Program-made: the position numbers and the translations under genes
The notes under the pieces: model-generated
What the model was told of the DNA's origin: nothing
Databases searched by the model: none
What the model saw: only the letters and a program-made list of their open reading frames with translations
Part shown: piece by piece, positions 45,696-57,900 of the stretch
Layout: each line of letters begins with the position of its first letter
Numbering within the stretch: position 1 is the first letter of the stretch
Assembly (NCBI GenBank): GCA_037039685.1
Contig: JAWNGF010000003.1
Location: 3,384,571-3,448,570 of the forward strand
Reading direction: 5' to 3'
DNA from: Ceratobasidium sp. AG-K
Lineage: Eukaryota; Basidiomycota; Agaricomycetes; Cantharellales; Ceratobasidiaceae
Length of the DNA stretch: 64,000 bases

Positions 45696-47349
45696 TCAAT
45701 TCAGTGGGGCTTCTAATCGATAAGAATCTACACTACCATCAAGACATCGAATGATATGCCAGATAGTCCTCGTGTATGACATGTATGTGTCATGAAGTTC
45801 CTGGAGCAACGGGCAGGTGGTCGATAAACCCTGAAGAATTTCAGGTGTCATTGCCGGTACTCTTGCAGTCAATTTTTGGAGTCTTGGGGTGTATTTTAGA
45901 ACATCGATGATGCCCAACTAAAAGCAGGCGGTTGTCTATCCACTTCATGGCATGAGGAGGGACGAGTAGAACGCACCTGATCATCAATGGTCATCCCTTC
46001 CATGACGAGCTCTCTCAACTCGGGAGCCACCCTGGCAATCCCCACAGCAGCTTCACATTGCATCCGGTCGTCTTCAGCTCGGTCGTCTGCCCAAAGATAG
46101 AATTTGAGCGAGCGCAAGTTTGGAAGATTCGTTGCGACATTCGCTAGCTGCTCGAAGTTCGCGAGCTCATCGCCTGTCGAACGCCGATCGTCACGTTCAA
46201 TATATTGATCGAGGACACTCAAGCTTTCAAGTTGCCATGATAGTTTCGAACCAAGAATCGCGACACAGAGAAAAGCAGGGCCCTCAAAGTGCTTGAGTGA
46301 TGGGAATAGCGCGGCCACGTCTTCGGGCGTTAGGCCATGGTTCTCGTTCGATCCAGGTGTCCAGGCAAACGATATTGTATGTAGGGCAGGGTTGTGCTCG
46401 AGAAACAAACGAGTGTAGAAGCAACTAGAAAGCATCAAGGGCCAGGGAGGCACCATTTGACCTCCGAGGCGGAGTGTTTGAAGAGCGGATATCGTGAACC
46501 AAATATCCCCGAACAGCTCGCTCAGTGACCAGCCGCGATCAGTGGTATCCTCGAGAATGAGCTCCAGTGACTTCATACTTGGGGACGAACGAATCATTTG
46601 TATTATCGGGAATGGGCACCGGCTTCGCCCTATGGTAATAGTCCCAAGTTTTAATGTAAGGTTCGCCTGAAGCAGATATGCTCTTACCTGTAGACGTGTA
46701 TCGGGAGGTGATAGACATATGGTTCAGCCCTTTGAATCCAAACAGCTATTATTTCGATTAACCGTATTCTAGAGGTTAGATGCCTCACTTACCGATTCGG
46801 CATAATAGTCTAAATATGATTCAATGATCTTCGAGTGTGAGACTAGTGGCTGGACCTACCTTTGCTGGAGGAGAAAGGATGAGTCCAGTTTTGAATTTCT
46901 ACGGACTTGAGATTGTGACAATGTGATCTAAACGATTGGAACAATTTTGTGCTTTTGGGCAACCAGTGAGACTTCCAAGCGATTGCCTTCAGATTCGTCA
47001 AGCGAGGAACGACCAGCTCGAATCGTGATATTACATCGTCAAAGAGTAGTTGTTTTCGAATATAGTTCAAAGTGTATTTTTCATCGTCGAAAATTAAGCA
47101 TGTAATGCATGCGCTAATATTGGGCCTTGTCGAGATCGTGGAATTCACATCGTCTTCTGCTGCAAGTCGCTCGATGATCAGTTCGACATGAGAGGCGAGG
47201 CCGAGATAGAGAGTCTGATATAGTCTAGGGTTCAGCAGGGTATTCAGGTCTTTTGAAACAAGGCACAAGGCAGCGAGGTCGCGATGCGATTCGAGATGAG
47301 ACGCAATGTGATAGATCACCACGCTCGGTAGATCTTTGAAGTCAGTCAT
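45696..47349 (-). CDS. F-box / LRR-like protein 2
   Basis: Paralogue of the gene at 39292-40961. ATG at 47349: MTDFKDLPSVVIYHIASHLE, then SHRDLAALCLVSKDLNTLLN (F-box). The short exon reads LFGFKGLNHMSITSRYTSTG. The long exon holds MKSLELILEDTTD, LQTLRLGGQM, HGLTPEDVAALFPSLKHFEG, LESLSVLDQYIERD, LPNLRSLKFYLW and APELRELVMEGMTIDD; the last exon reads IIDVLKYTPRLQKLTARVPA and ends DSYRLEAPLN. Its intron layout mirrors paralogue 1. It would act as an SCF substrate adaptor. It diverges from the transporter gene with only 230 nt between the two ATGs. Confidence 0.8.
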
Positions 47350-47579
47350 AAACTCAAGGTAAAGAAAAACTTTTCTAAATGTATTGGAGGGTTGATATCA
47401 TCGAGACAGCCAAATAGTCTACGATCGCAGCCAGCATCAACGATCGGTCACGTGCCTTGCACATCCCACTTTCCATCACTTGGCCACGACAGCAATATTC
47501 TAATTGCCTTTAAATTCGAGCTGCTTGGCACTTTTTATGCCGCTTCCACTATAGAGCCCCTATAAACTAAAGACAGCTA

Positions 47580-50177
47580 ATGACTGGATCGTTTGCACTT
47601 CCAGTCGGAGACTCCAACGGGGAGCCGAAAGGCTCGGTATGGGCTGGTCGTGCACGAGTACGGGGCCCTCAGTGGGCCCAGTTACCATTATTGACGATTG
47701 GAATGCTGGGGCTTCAAATTGTGTGGTCGGTTGAAATGGCGTATGGTATGTACGACAAGACGCAATGAGGTTGCTGCGCTAAGGACAAGTTACAGCCTCG
47801 CCATATTTGCTGTCGCTTGGCTTGAATAAATCACACATGGCACTCGTATTTGTTGCTGGTCCTCTCTCAGGACTGATAATGCAGCCGTTAATTGGTGAGG
47901 TCTACCTTGTTCAAAGTGCCTCTTCGCGCGTTAACGAACTCGGAAGGCGTTTTGGCGGACCATAGCACCTCGTCACTTGGCCGTCGTCGACCCTATATGT
48001 TGGCGGCTTCAATGGTATCCATAGGTGGACTTCTTCTCCTTGGATTTACGCGAGAGTTCTCGGTGATATTTGGTGGTGTGCGAGCATTTTATTCCAAACC
48101 CTCTACTGTCATCTTACTCGATCCATCAGACAAAAGAACTAACTATAGCCATTGCGGTATACGCAATATTTTGTATCGACTTTTCGATTAACGCTGGTAA
48201 GTCCTGTCCGTGAACCACTAGATTACAACCCGATTTACTTTGTCATAGTACAAGCAGTCGATCGTGCGTTGCTCGTAGATATTCTTCCCCCATCCTTACA
48301 AGCAGCTGGCAATGCATGGGCTGGTCGTATGTTTGGGCTTGGATCCGTAGCAGGCTTCTTCATTGGTGGTATCAACTTACCCAAGGTTCTTCCTTGGCTG
48401 GGCCGTACTCAACTCGAGGTAATAAGTATTGTATCATCTGCTTTGCTGCTTGGACTTCACGGAGTCACCGCAGCAAGTGTGGAGGAAAAGGTGCTGGTCG
48501 TGGACGGGTAAGCTCTAGTAACTTACATTGTATGTAATGAGCTTTCCACTGACAATCGACGATCAGGGGCGCTTCCGATAGCAACGTTTTTGTCAGAATA
48601 TTTAAGGATATTTGGGATAATATTCTAACGCTACCTCGTACGATTCGCTCTATCGTAAGTATCGCCTTCTAATCATCTACGCCAAATAACATCTACTATT
48701 TCCCGCCAGTGCATGGTCCAATTCTTGTATGTCTACCTCCTTTGCTCCATCCCTCGCGTTATTCACCGACAAGCACCCTCTCCCGTTACTACCCAGTTCT
48801 TGGATTGCCTGGTTTCCCGTTTTGTTTTATTCCTCCACCTGGGTGGGAGATATCTACAAGGCCGCCCAGATAGCCAATGGCCGAGCGGAGGACGACCCAA
48901 CTCTTCCAGACGAGGCGGTTCGTGCAGGCTCGTTGGCCCTTCTCTATTCCTCAGCCCTCAGCCTTGGTATCAGCGTCGTGGCACCGTTTTTCATCCGACC
49001 TACTAGAAACGTAGCGGGTGATATGCCAAATGGCTCAACGGGCAAGTTCAAAATATCACTTGGAGGGCTTTGGTCAACCTCACAAGCTATATTCGCCTGC
49101 TCGATGATGGCAACACTGTGAGTCACCTCGGACCTTCCAATGTAGCGACCTGTAACCATTGTCAACTAGGCTGCCACAAACTGTGTTTACCGCTACTGTT
49201 ATTATTACTATTACGGGATTTAGTTGGGCGGTTTCTCAGTGGGCACCGTTTTCGCTTGTGAGTCCCTGTATTGGTTAGTTTAGCGGCAGCTCACGATGTC
49301 ACCCATCGATATCGATCGTCACGGTCGCAGCTAGGCGAAGCCATCCTTCTCTCGACGCCTGACTACACTGCTGTTCCACACCTCGCACCCGAAGTAGACG
49401 AAATCCCCTTGGTAGACCGGCGATCTCGTCGACGATCTTCCTCTCTGTCCCCTCGACGACCATCTCTCTCACCTACACCACGACGACGGTCACCGCTACC
49501 CTCGTCTCGCCCGGACTCGCCCGCTTCACTACGCTCATCCACCTCCTCCATTCGAGGAGAGGGATCGGGGCCTGCCTCGGCGCTCTTTTCAATTGACGCA
49601 GCCCGGAGAAGTCGGCCACAGCTGGAGAAACGTGTAAGCGGGGTGGGAGTCCTGAACGGTACAGACGATGATTTCCAGCGGGCAAACGATGAAGCGGTCA
49701 ATGAAGCAGCGTTGGAAATAGAAGAGCCCGATATGTCGACGCCCGATGACGGAGTTGGAAGCAAGGCCGGGATCATCTTGGTGAGTTTACGAGTACAAGT
49801 GAGTTAGTCTCGGAATGGCAATCTGATCGACACCATAGGGCATCCATAACCTGGTTGTCGTCCTCCCCCAGTTTTTGGTGACTGGCCTGTCGGCTATTCT
49901 ATTTGCGTTGCTCGAGCCGCATAGGAGCGTGTTGCACGGCAAGCATCCCGGGACGGTACCCCCTGGGACCAACATTACTTTGCCACTGATGCCACGGGAG
50001 GAAGAGACAAACGCGAGTTCTGACTCGATAGGTTTAATATTTAGGTATGCCCTAACGCACATGCTTGACGTTTCCTCGCGTTAGCTAATTGTTATCTCCC
50101 GTCGTAGAATTGGGGGTGTAAGCGCGGCTGTCGCAAGTCTACTTGCCTGGCGCCTCGCGAGAGAGCTCGCAAGATGA
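47580..50177 (+). CDS. Sucrose-type sugar:proton symporter (GPH family, SUT/SUC-like)
   Basis: Membrane carrier with about 12 helices, likely importing sucrose or related alpha-glucosides. Helix 1 reads LPLLTIGMLGLQIVWSVEMA; then SPYLLSLGLNKSHMALVFVA and GPLSGLIMQPLIG. The signature SSLGRRRPYMLAASM matches the conserved RxGRRRPF loop of plant and fungal sucrose carriers. Later exons give TKELTIAIAVYAIFCIDFSI, QAVDRALLVDILPPSLQAAG, NAWAGRMFGLGSVAGFFIGG, SWIAWFPVLFYSSTWVGDIY, FTATVIITITGFSWAVSQWA and LVVVLPQFLVTGLSAILFAL. Between the two last helix pairs is a long cytoplasmic loop rich in Arg, Ser and Pro. About nine exons; the ends join in frame to ...LAWRLARELAR. Roughly 650-700 residues, longer than plant SUTs because of the loop. 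Confidence 0.87.
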
Positions 50178-50346
50178 TGTTCGTTAAAGCAAAATACCAC
50201 AATGTCCAAGTACATACTTTCTTGCATTATCTCTCACTTTCTCTCCTATCTTTATTCGAGACCACCATGAGATACTGCCTGGTGAACGCCGACCAAGGAC
50301 GGTCTACACGATGCCCGAAATGAGACGGCGAGTCACGTGCCATGAC

Positions 50347-50353
50347 TATATAA
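50347..50353 (+). promoter_or_regulatory. TATA box of URC4 gene
   Basis: TATATAA lies 68 nt before the ATG at 50415, within the 237-nt gap after the transporter stop. Confidence 0.55.
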
Positions 50354-50414
50354 GTCCCGATATGGTTGAACCTACCCTTGCCTCCTCCCCACACTTCGAT
50401 CAAACCACGCTACT

Positions 50415-52105
50415 ATGAACATCACTTCTACTCAGTCTGTCGAGGGTACAGTCGCGTATCTACGCACCCTCCCTTCAATCCGCGAAAGGTGCTCTCGCGT
50501 TCACGCGCTTGCACAGGAAGGCAAATTGGAGTACTTTGATTACCACCCCGAGAAGGAGGAGGATGTTGTCAAGTTTTGCGCCAAGATCATCGAAGTAAGC
50601 TCCTGTTTGCGACTTTTCCCGTTATGGTGACTTGAACTCTCGGCATAGCGCGACTTTGGCACCGCGTACGACACGGTCAGTAGAAACGCGTAACGAGACC
50701 ACACACAGCCAAACTAATTTACTTCCAGATTCCACCTCACAGCCGTTGGCGACACTTTGATGCCGGACGCGAACGTATCGCGCCGCTACTGGCACAATGG
50801 TCCAAGGAACTCACACCTCTCGATACTGCCAAGCGACTGATCGATTTGTTCCTTGTGTCTGTGTTGCTTGATGCTGGTGCAGGCAATGCGTGGGCGTACA
50901 CCGAAAGCGGAGGAGCAAAGTTTGGTCGAAGCGAAGGTTTGGCTATTGCTAGCTTGGACATGTTCCAGACTGGATTCTTTGCCGGCGATGGCGGTCTCAA
51001 GGTTGACGGTGAGTCGTCATTGTTACGACATCGTCGCGAATACCAATACGCCCCTTGCAGCTGCTGGACTAAAGCGCGTCACACCTGAGAGGACTGGTGC
51101 AGCCATGCAAGTTTCCGAGGCTAACCCCATGAGCGGACTAGAAGGTCGCTCAAGCCTACTTGCTAATCTAGGTACAGCGCTCGCCGCCAGCCCAGAGATG
51201 TTTGGCGAGGATGGGCGTCCAGGCAACCTGCTTGGTACGTAATAGTATGATCCGCTTATTGATTTGTATATACTTAACAAACGATCATTGTAGACTTCCT
51301 GGAAAAGCAAGGGAGATCCAAAGACGGGGTGACCCATGTTCACATATCCGCCCTCTGGCACGTCCTTATCAAGGGATTGGCTCCTATTTGGCCCGCAACG
51401 CGGACACAACTCGGAGGTGTGTCGTTAGGCGACGTGTGGCCATGCTCTGCACTGAGCGCTGGGACTGGTTGGTTTATTCAAATTCTATTTTCACGTGTTT
51501 GGGCTGAGAGTGAAACGGTCTAGCCAAAACTAACCCCCCGCAAGACGTTTCTGGGGCCAACCTAGTTCCTTTCCATAAACTAAGCCAGTGGCTTGCATAT
51601 AGTCTGGTTGAACCGATCGAGAAGGTGCTTGGTTGGAAAGTTGAAGGCATAGAAGATATGACAGGCTTGCCGGAGTATCGCAATGGTAAGCATTTCGGGT
51701 TTCAGCATACAGTTTGGCTTAGTTTGTGACCTTCCATCCGCAGGTGGCCTGTTGGTAGACTTTGGCGTCCTTAGTCTGCGAAAGGAAACTGTAGCGTCGT
51801 TTTATCCCGACCCCAACGTGGATATTGCCAGGCTAGCTCCTTCTCATCCCGCGATTATCGAGTGGAGAGCTATGACCGTTATTGAACTGTAAGCCCTGTG
51901 TCTTCCTTCCCCTGAATAATACTTAGGAGTCAATAGCGACCGAATCGCGGAAGGCCTCCGCAAGCACCTGAACGCACCAAACCTTGCTTTGGCACAAGTG
52001 CTCGAGAGCGCTACCTGGAAGGGTGGACGTGAAATCGCCAAGCAAAAGCGGCCCGAGACCTGTGGCCCTCCAATTGAGATTGAAAGCGATGGCACTGTCT
52101 TTTAA
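50415..52105 (+). CDS. URC4: URC4/Urg3-type uracil catabolism protein (DUF1688)
   Basis: Homologue of Lachancea URC4 / Aspergillus-type Urg3, a protein of unknown reaction required by the URC route for using uracil as nitrogen source. Exons read SVEGTVAYLRTLPSIRERC, KLEYFDYHPEKEEDVVKFCA, IPPHSRWRHFDAGRERIAPL, DLFLVSVLLDAGAGNAWAYT, EGLAIASLDMFQTGFFAGDG, THVHISALWHVLIKGLAPIW, NLVPFHKLSQWLAYSLVEPI, LTGLPEYRNGGLLVDF-like text, HPAIIEWRAMTVIEL and the family's end WKGGREIAKQKRP...GPPIEIESDGTVF. About nine exons, all in frame; about 420 residues, the usual length. It follows the transporter on the same strand but has its own TATA box, so it is probably transcribed separately. Confidence 0.93.
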
Positions 52106-54948
52106 ACATTGTATAGCTCGATCAAGTCATGTATTTAACCATGCATAATGCACATACGGCAGAACGTCAATACCCAGAGGGGTTGAGACACGACAAGCTC
52201 ATGTTAGCTCCCATGACTCTGGAGCTGGGTGACCCACATGGCACGCCAGACGTCCTGGCTCACGAGAAGCCAGTTGCCTTTCTTCCGGCGATTGCGTCCA
52301 ATATACTGCCTAAAGTACGTGTACTACGCTCGCAAGGACGCCAATGATGAGAATTGGCCGCATTATTCACGTGTAAAAATGAACATAGCAGGATTTCTCA
52401 GGTTAAACCATCGGGTCGTATAGTGGCGCGAAGCGACTGTGATAGAGCGAAAGGCTCGTGGATCCCGAACAACGTGTCCATTGAACATTGCCAGGCAGGG
52501 TCAACGCCGCACTTCCCTATGACTTCCCTTGGGTAGTGGGCGATTTTCTCCCTACAGAATCAAGCTATCCGTAGCTGCCACGCCACTACTATAGTGATGG
52601 TTCGGTGCTTCGCCGCTTATATGGGAAGCCCGCGCAGAGTACGAAAGAACAACTCAGCCCCAAAGCTCCTACACGAAGGGGGTATTGGACTAAGACATAC
52701 CAAAAAGTAACTCCCACGTTCAAAAATGCATATACTACCCCCGGTTCATGGACTCAATTTTCCGCCTGCATTTTGTATGCTCGGGCTCCTGGTCATTGCA
52801 TTGTACTTCTAAATTAGATGACTGAGAAGGGCGCACTCGTGTCGTGGTCTAGTAAACCTTCCGGTGCCTGCTGTCCTAAATTCAGCGTTTTTCAGACTTT
52901 AAGCACACATCGATCACCCTAGCGTCCAGCCAGCGCGCAAGCCTGTCAATGCGCTCTCATATAGCGTCCAAAAAATCATGTAACTGTTGCGTAAGTCTCA
53001 AAGCAATACTTGGAGGGTGAAGAACAACAAGGACGACTCAGTCCTGCAGGGAAGCCCTAAGCGCAGAGGTAAAAGAAGCAAATACAATTGCGAATACAGT
53101 CAGGGGAAGCCCACAGAGTGCCTCACGTATGCGGGGACCTAACTAACTCCCGCTTTCCCTTTGTATATGACCCTATCATATTCCCATATTCTCAGATGAG
53201 GCAACTCGATGGATTAGAAGCTACACCAGCTCAAGAAAATCACTTAGAAAGCGTGACCGAAGCTCGCATACATATTCTGATATCACGCGCTCGCCGCCAT
53301 TGAGCGGAGAAAGGTGACGCTAGGCCCAAGTCGAAGGATACTTCACCCGATAGCGGTAACCCACGTATTCGTCAGAAATCGACGCTCGCACTGGACAATA
53401 CCGGTAATCAAGGTTTATCGAACGCTAGTCCCTTGAGGCCCCCAATACTTGGACGCTGACATGCTTACCTGAACTTCCAGAACAACCACAATCACACCCC
53501 ACTGATCACCAAACCGTATAGTCTATACGCATGTTTTGCCAACGGGAACAATGCAAATCATCGAACACCCCGTGGTTTGTGATTCCTATGCTAAACAGGT
53601 GGTGGGTGACTCCCGTTCGTCGCGCAAAATATGTAAACTCGGCCAATCCCAGTGGCAATACACACGTTGCGTGCTATTGTGACAACGCCTTCCAAATAAA
53701 GAATTATTGCTTTGCACACGATGCAGCCCGTCACGACCTAGTGAAAATTGAACTTGCGGTAACTTTCTCATCATTCGAATGCGCCAATTTCCGCCCGAAA
53801 CGAGTCTAGTAAAGACCGTCAGCGCATCCTTTCCGGTCGATACGCATAGGCATCGATCAAGCACGCGGAATCCTCCGCTTGCGCTCAGATTATTCGGCTA
53901 GCCTCGGTCGTTGCTCGGCATAGCGTCTCGAGTCCAAGCAGTTTGTGGTAAGTCGAGACTGCGGTGATCGGGCTCGTTCCTCACTCGATTCGAAGTGTGG
54001 AGCGAGTCCCGGTTCCGGAGACCGACCTGCTTGGGTGGCCAGACTCGGAAGCCATTCCGTACCCAGGATGTGCGAGACCTGATGTACCCCAACGATCAGA
54101 CAGAATCAAGAACGAAATGCTCGAACGCCTGTGTCCGACACTAGCTTATGATGCACGACAAATACTACGCATTCAAACTACGAGACAGCCGCCGGCATAG
54201 CGAAATGTGCTTGCCGGCTGTACTTCAGACAGTAGGATCGCTGACAGCTTTTGAATAGTGGCGTTCTAATCGAATCGGAGCATATCCGGAACGATATCTT
54301 AATCCGTCCAACAAGGCCGGACAAGATCGACAGATCTAAGTAGCCTGCACGAGGTTGTGCAGGGTCGATTTAGAATAGCCTCCACTCGTAGTGGCCAGGT
54401 AGGCGGAGATTGCGTTAATGCCTGATCGACTAATGACGCGCTACCCCTGCGAGTCGTCGTTCAGCGCCCGACCAGCGCGTTGGAAGTGGCCGAGCGCCAT
54501 GTGCACTCGGCTTCGCGAATCCTGCTTCCATGATCGACGATCCAAACTAGAGTGTTACATTTCATATCATTTGTCCTCGCGTAAGGTCAATTACCAAATT
54601 GCCTGGAGCTCCAATGGTTTAGCGGTCCAGAGAGCATCGTTTTGATTCAATGCTGGATAGATTAATTGAGATTATGATAAAGTGGCATTTGCCGGGTCCG
54701 CCTCGGTGCTGAAATGCATAGCTTGCAAGCGAAAGATGGCGTCGCGAAGTCGCAAGTCTCCCCAGATTGCTGCAGGATAACCATGGTATTTCAATGATAT
54801 TATTACGTGGGATGATACAACATCGTGAGCCTGAACGAAAGAAATGCAATGTTCACGATTAATCCAGGTCCTAGAGTACTTTCCGCCTACGAATGTTTAT
54901 GCAAGGATAGCGACTGATAAACCTGAAACGAAATAAATATATGCGAAA
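52106..54948. other. Gene-free stretch between URC4 and the Zn2Cys6 gene
   Basis: A 2.8-kb region with only short frames (up to 92 codons, for example 53531-53809), none with recognisable motifs or splice partners. It receives the 3' ends of the two convergent flanking genes. Confidence 0.5.
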
Positions 54949-57900
54949 TCAACTCAGTCTCGAATAAACGGGGTAGTTGGTAGCCCCGTCGGGAGCCCCA
55001 TACGGCGCCCCATCTTGGAAAATCGTCTGCATGCCGACTTCGCCAGGGACGTGTCCGACCGGAGGCATAATCCCATATAGCGAGCTCGACATGTCGTTCC
55101 CAAAAGTCGCGGCAGATTGGTAATCCTGCCAATATCCTCCGCCGCTTCCCGCATTAGAAGCTTGACCGCTGCGTCCGGCCCCATCGCTGAAACGTGCGGC
55201 CGAGGTCGTCCATCCTTGTCCCTGCGGTTGCTGTTGCATGCCATTCCAACCGCTCCCAGGGTTACCAAAGTATCCTTGTCCCTCTTGCTGCCCGTGACTG
55301 TACGAACCCATCTCCCCACCCCAGCGGGTGTAGCCGTCCTGGAACATGGGATCGACGGGTTGTTGGGACTGGTATGTTTGAGGGAGCGGTCCATAGTTTT
55401 GGCTTGGACTGGGTTGCACATGTCGCATCCGGACCCCAGGGGCAGGGGCTGGAGAATGCACCGACCGCTCAGGTTGCATGTGGTTGGCCAATGTACCATC
55501 CCTGAGACGGGACAGCTGCACATCGCTCCGGACCCGGGCAATCGGTCGGCCATCCCGCATGGGCGCAAGCTGCACCCCGCCGTCGCGCATCGTTCGCTCG
55601 TCGTCGCGTGCCGTTGCCCGGGAGATGGGTCGCTCGCGCTCGCCTTGGGGACGTTCCTCTTCGAGCTCCTCGGTAGTCTTGCGCTTGTTTCTCCATGGTG
55701 AATGACGGAGGGACTCGAGATAGTGTTCTTGGATGTTCATCTTGCTCTCGTTTAGGAGTTCGTAGGCACGGCCGGCCGAGGGCCACGTAACCTGTACTGT
55801 GTTAGCCCAAGTCGAACCATACCCCGTCCACTCACGTTCATCGACTCGAGCGCAGTCATGCACTCTTGCAATCCCATCTGGGCCTGGACATCCTCGGGAT
55901 TCATCATCACTACCAACAATAAGCCCCTATCCAAACTAAAACCGCTGGACTCACAGAGCGTAACGTGCATGATACTCGCACTAAACACATAATAGCTCAA
56001 GAACGCCGGGCCACGGTCCAAACTAAAGTGCTCCCCATACGTCGATACAATCTTGGTGATATGGTTCGCAGCGAGCTTGCACAACCCAATCGCGCGCGCC
56101 GAAGTCGTGCTCGTCGATTGGTCCGACACGACGGAGCCTTCAGGAGAAGCCTGGCGCGCGGTTGATGGTTTGTTGAACCGGATACTGTGGGGTGTGAGAA
56201 GAGTATAGTGGGATACGATTGGGACTTACGAGGGGCGGTGTAATAAGAGGAGGCTGCACCAGTACATCATGTGTAGAGTCAGGACGTGCGGGGGTGGGAC
56301 TTGGCCACTCGATTCGAGTACGCCGCGAGTAATATCGTATCGCAGATAGACGGGCAGATTTAATAGCCACTTTTCGAGCTCTTCCTCGAGATGAATCCGC
56401 TCGGCCGTGCGTGACGTACCCGGCGCGGGACGAATAGAATACAATGCCTCGACGATATGGGACAAAATCGCCGCTACTCAAGTCAGAACCTACGCCTACC
56501 CAAAGCCAGTGGTACTCACACAACTTGGACGCAGCCGCAAAACACTCCAATACCCTCCCAGGCAGAGGCTCATAACACCCCTTGGTCTCGCCCTTTTCCT
56601 CCTTGACCATATCAACCCAAGGCGCATCGCCCGCTTCGACTTCGGCATCGGGCCAACGGGTATCATAATCCCGCTCAAACACGGCGAGCGGCCGGCCGAT
56701 GTAGGTGCTCACGTACTTGTCCATCACAACACACCCAAACCAGATGCATCGTCGCGTCTGCTTCTCGGCGGCAGAAAACGTATTGGCTCCGGCTGCCTGC
56801 CACTTGTCGATGGACCGGTGTAGACCGAGATCTTGAGCCTAGGTGATGAGGGACGTTCGTGTTTGGAATCGAGGGACGTTGATGTTTGGTGACAAAGGAA
56901 GGGCGGTTCGGTGCCACAAAGCGGCCAATGCAAAACGGTTAATCGTGATCGATTCGTGGGAGCGAGCGAATTCCGAAAGCAAATGGTTAGCGAGCCTATC
57001 CGGGATCAGAAGCGCGCCACACAACTCCCCACCTGCCAAATTTGGACAGGTTTTCCCAGCGTTTGGGATGTGTCATCCCCCGTGATGTGTCATCTGGCCA
57101 ATGTGGAGGCGACATCCTTGAGATGTGATGCCATCCTTGGGGTGTTGGATATGCCCCCCCTTGCAATGTGGGATATGCCACCTTGAGACGTTTGAGGTGT
57201 GCTTAGATGTCCTAGTCACTTGGACCCAGAGCCGAAAACACCCGGCAAGGGGTTGCCCCCACAACCATCAACGGCAACGGACACCCAGGGAATCACATGC
57301 CGGCCAACCCCGACCCGAGGAGGAGAAGCCAGGGACGATCGCAGGGCTAGTACATCATACGCAGCAGCAGGAACTCGCTGATTGCAGGGGACAGGGGCTG
57401 CCCACACGCTTGTTGGCACGGACAGCGGGGGCGCGCGGACCGAATGCACATTGAGCAGGAAGAGCGCAGGTGGGAGAGTGCGGGAACGAAGAATAGACGA
57501 AAAGATGAACTTGGCTTACCATGCGCACGCTCATTCCGACGTACAGCCAGGCCTGGGCCATGGCCCCGATACCGATTTCGCGGTAGCTGAGCAATAGGAG
57601 GGCTTGGCATGTGGAGGTTTTGGAGGATGCGTAGCTCCGGTCTGGGATTGTGTCGGACGAGACGTAATGGATGCGATTGTCGGGTGGAAATGTGATAGAC
57701 GAGTGAATGGAGTCGCCGGGTAGGATTGTGGTGAAAATAGAGTCGAGTGCAGTTGTGGTGGAAGCGACGGTCAGACAAAATCCGCACCGAGACAAGCTAC
57801 TCACTCAGTAAGACTTTGGCCGCTTCCAAATAACGATCTCCAGCGGCCCACATGGTGCCAGCTTGGGGCGGCGGGCGCGCAGACGAGTCGTAGCGCGCGG

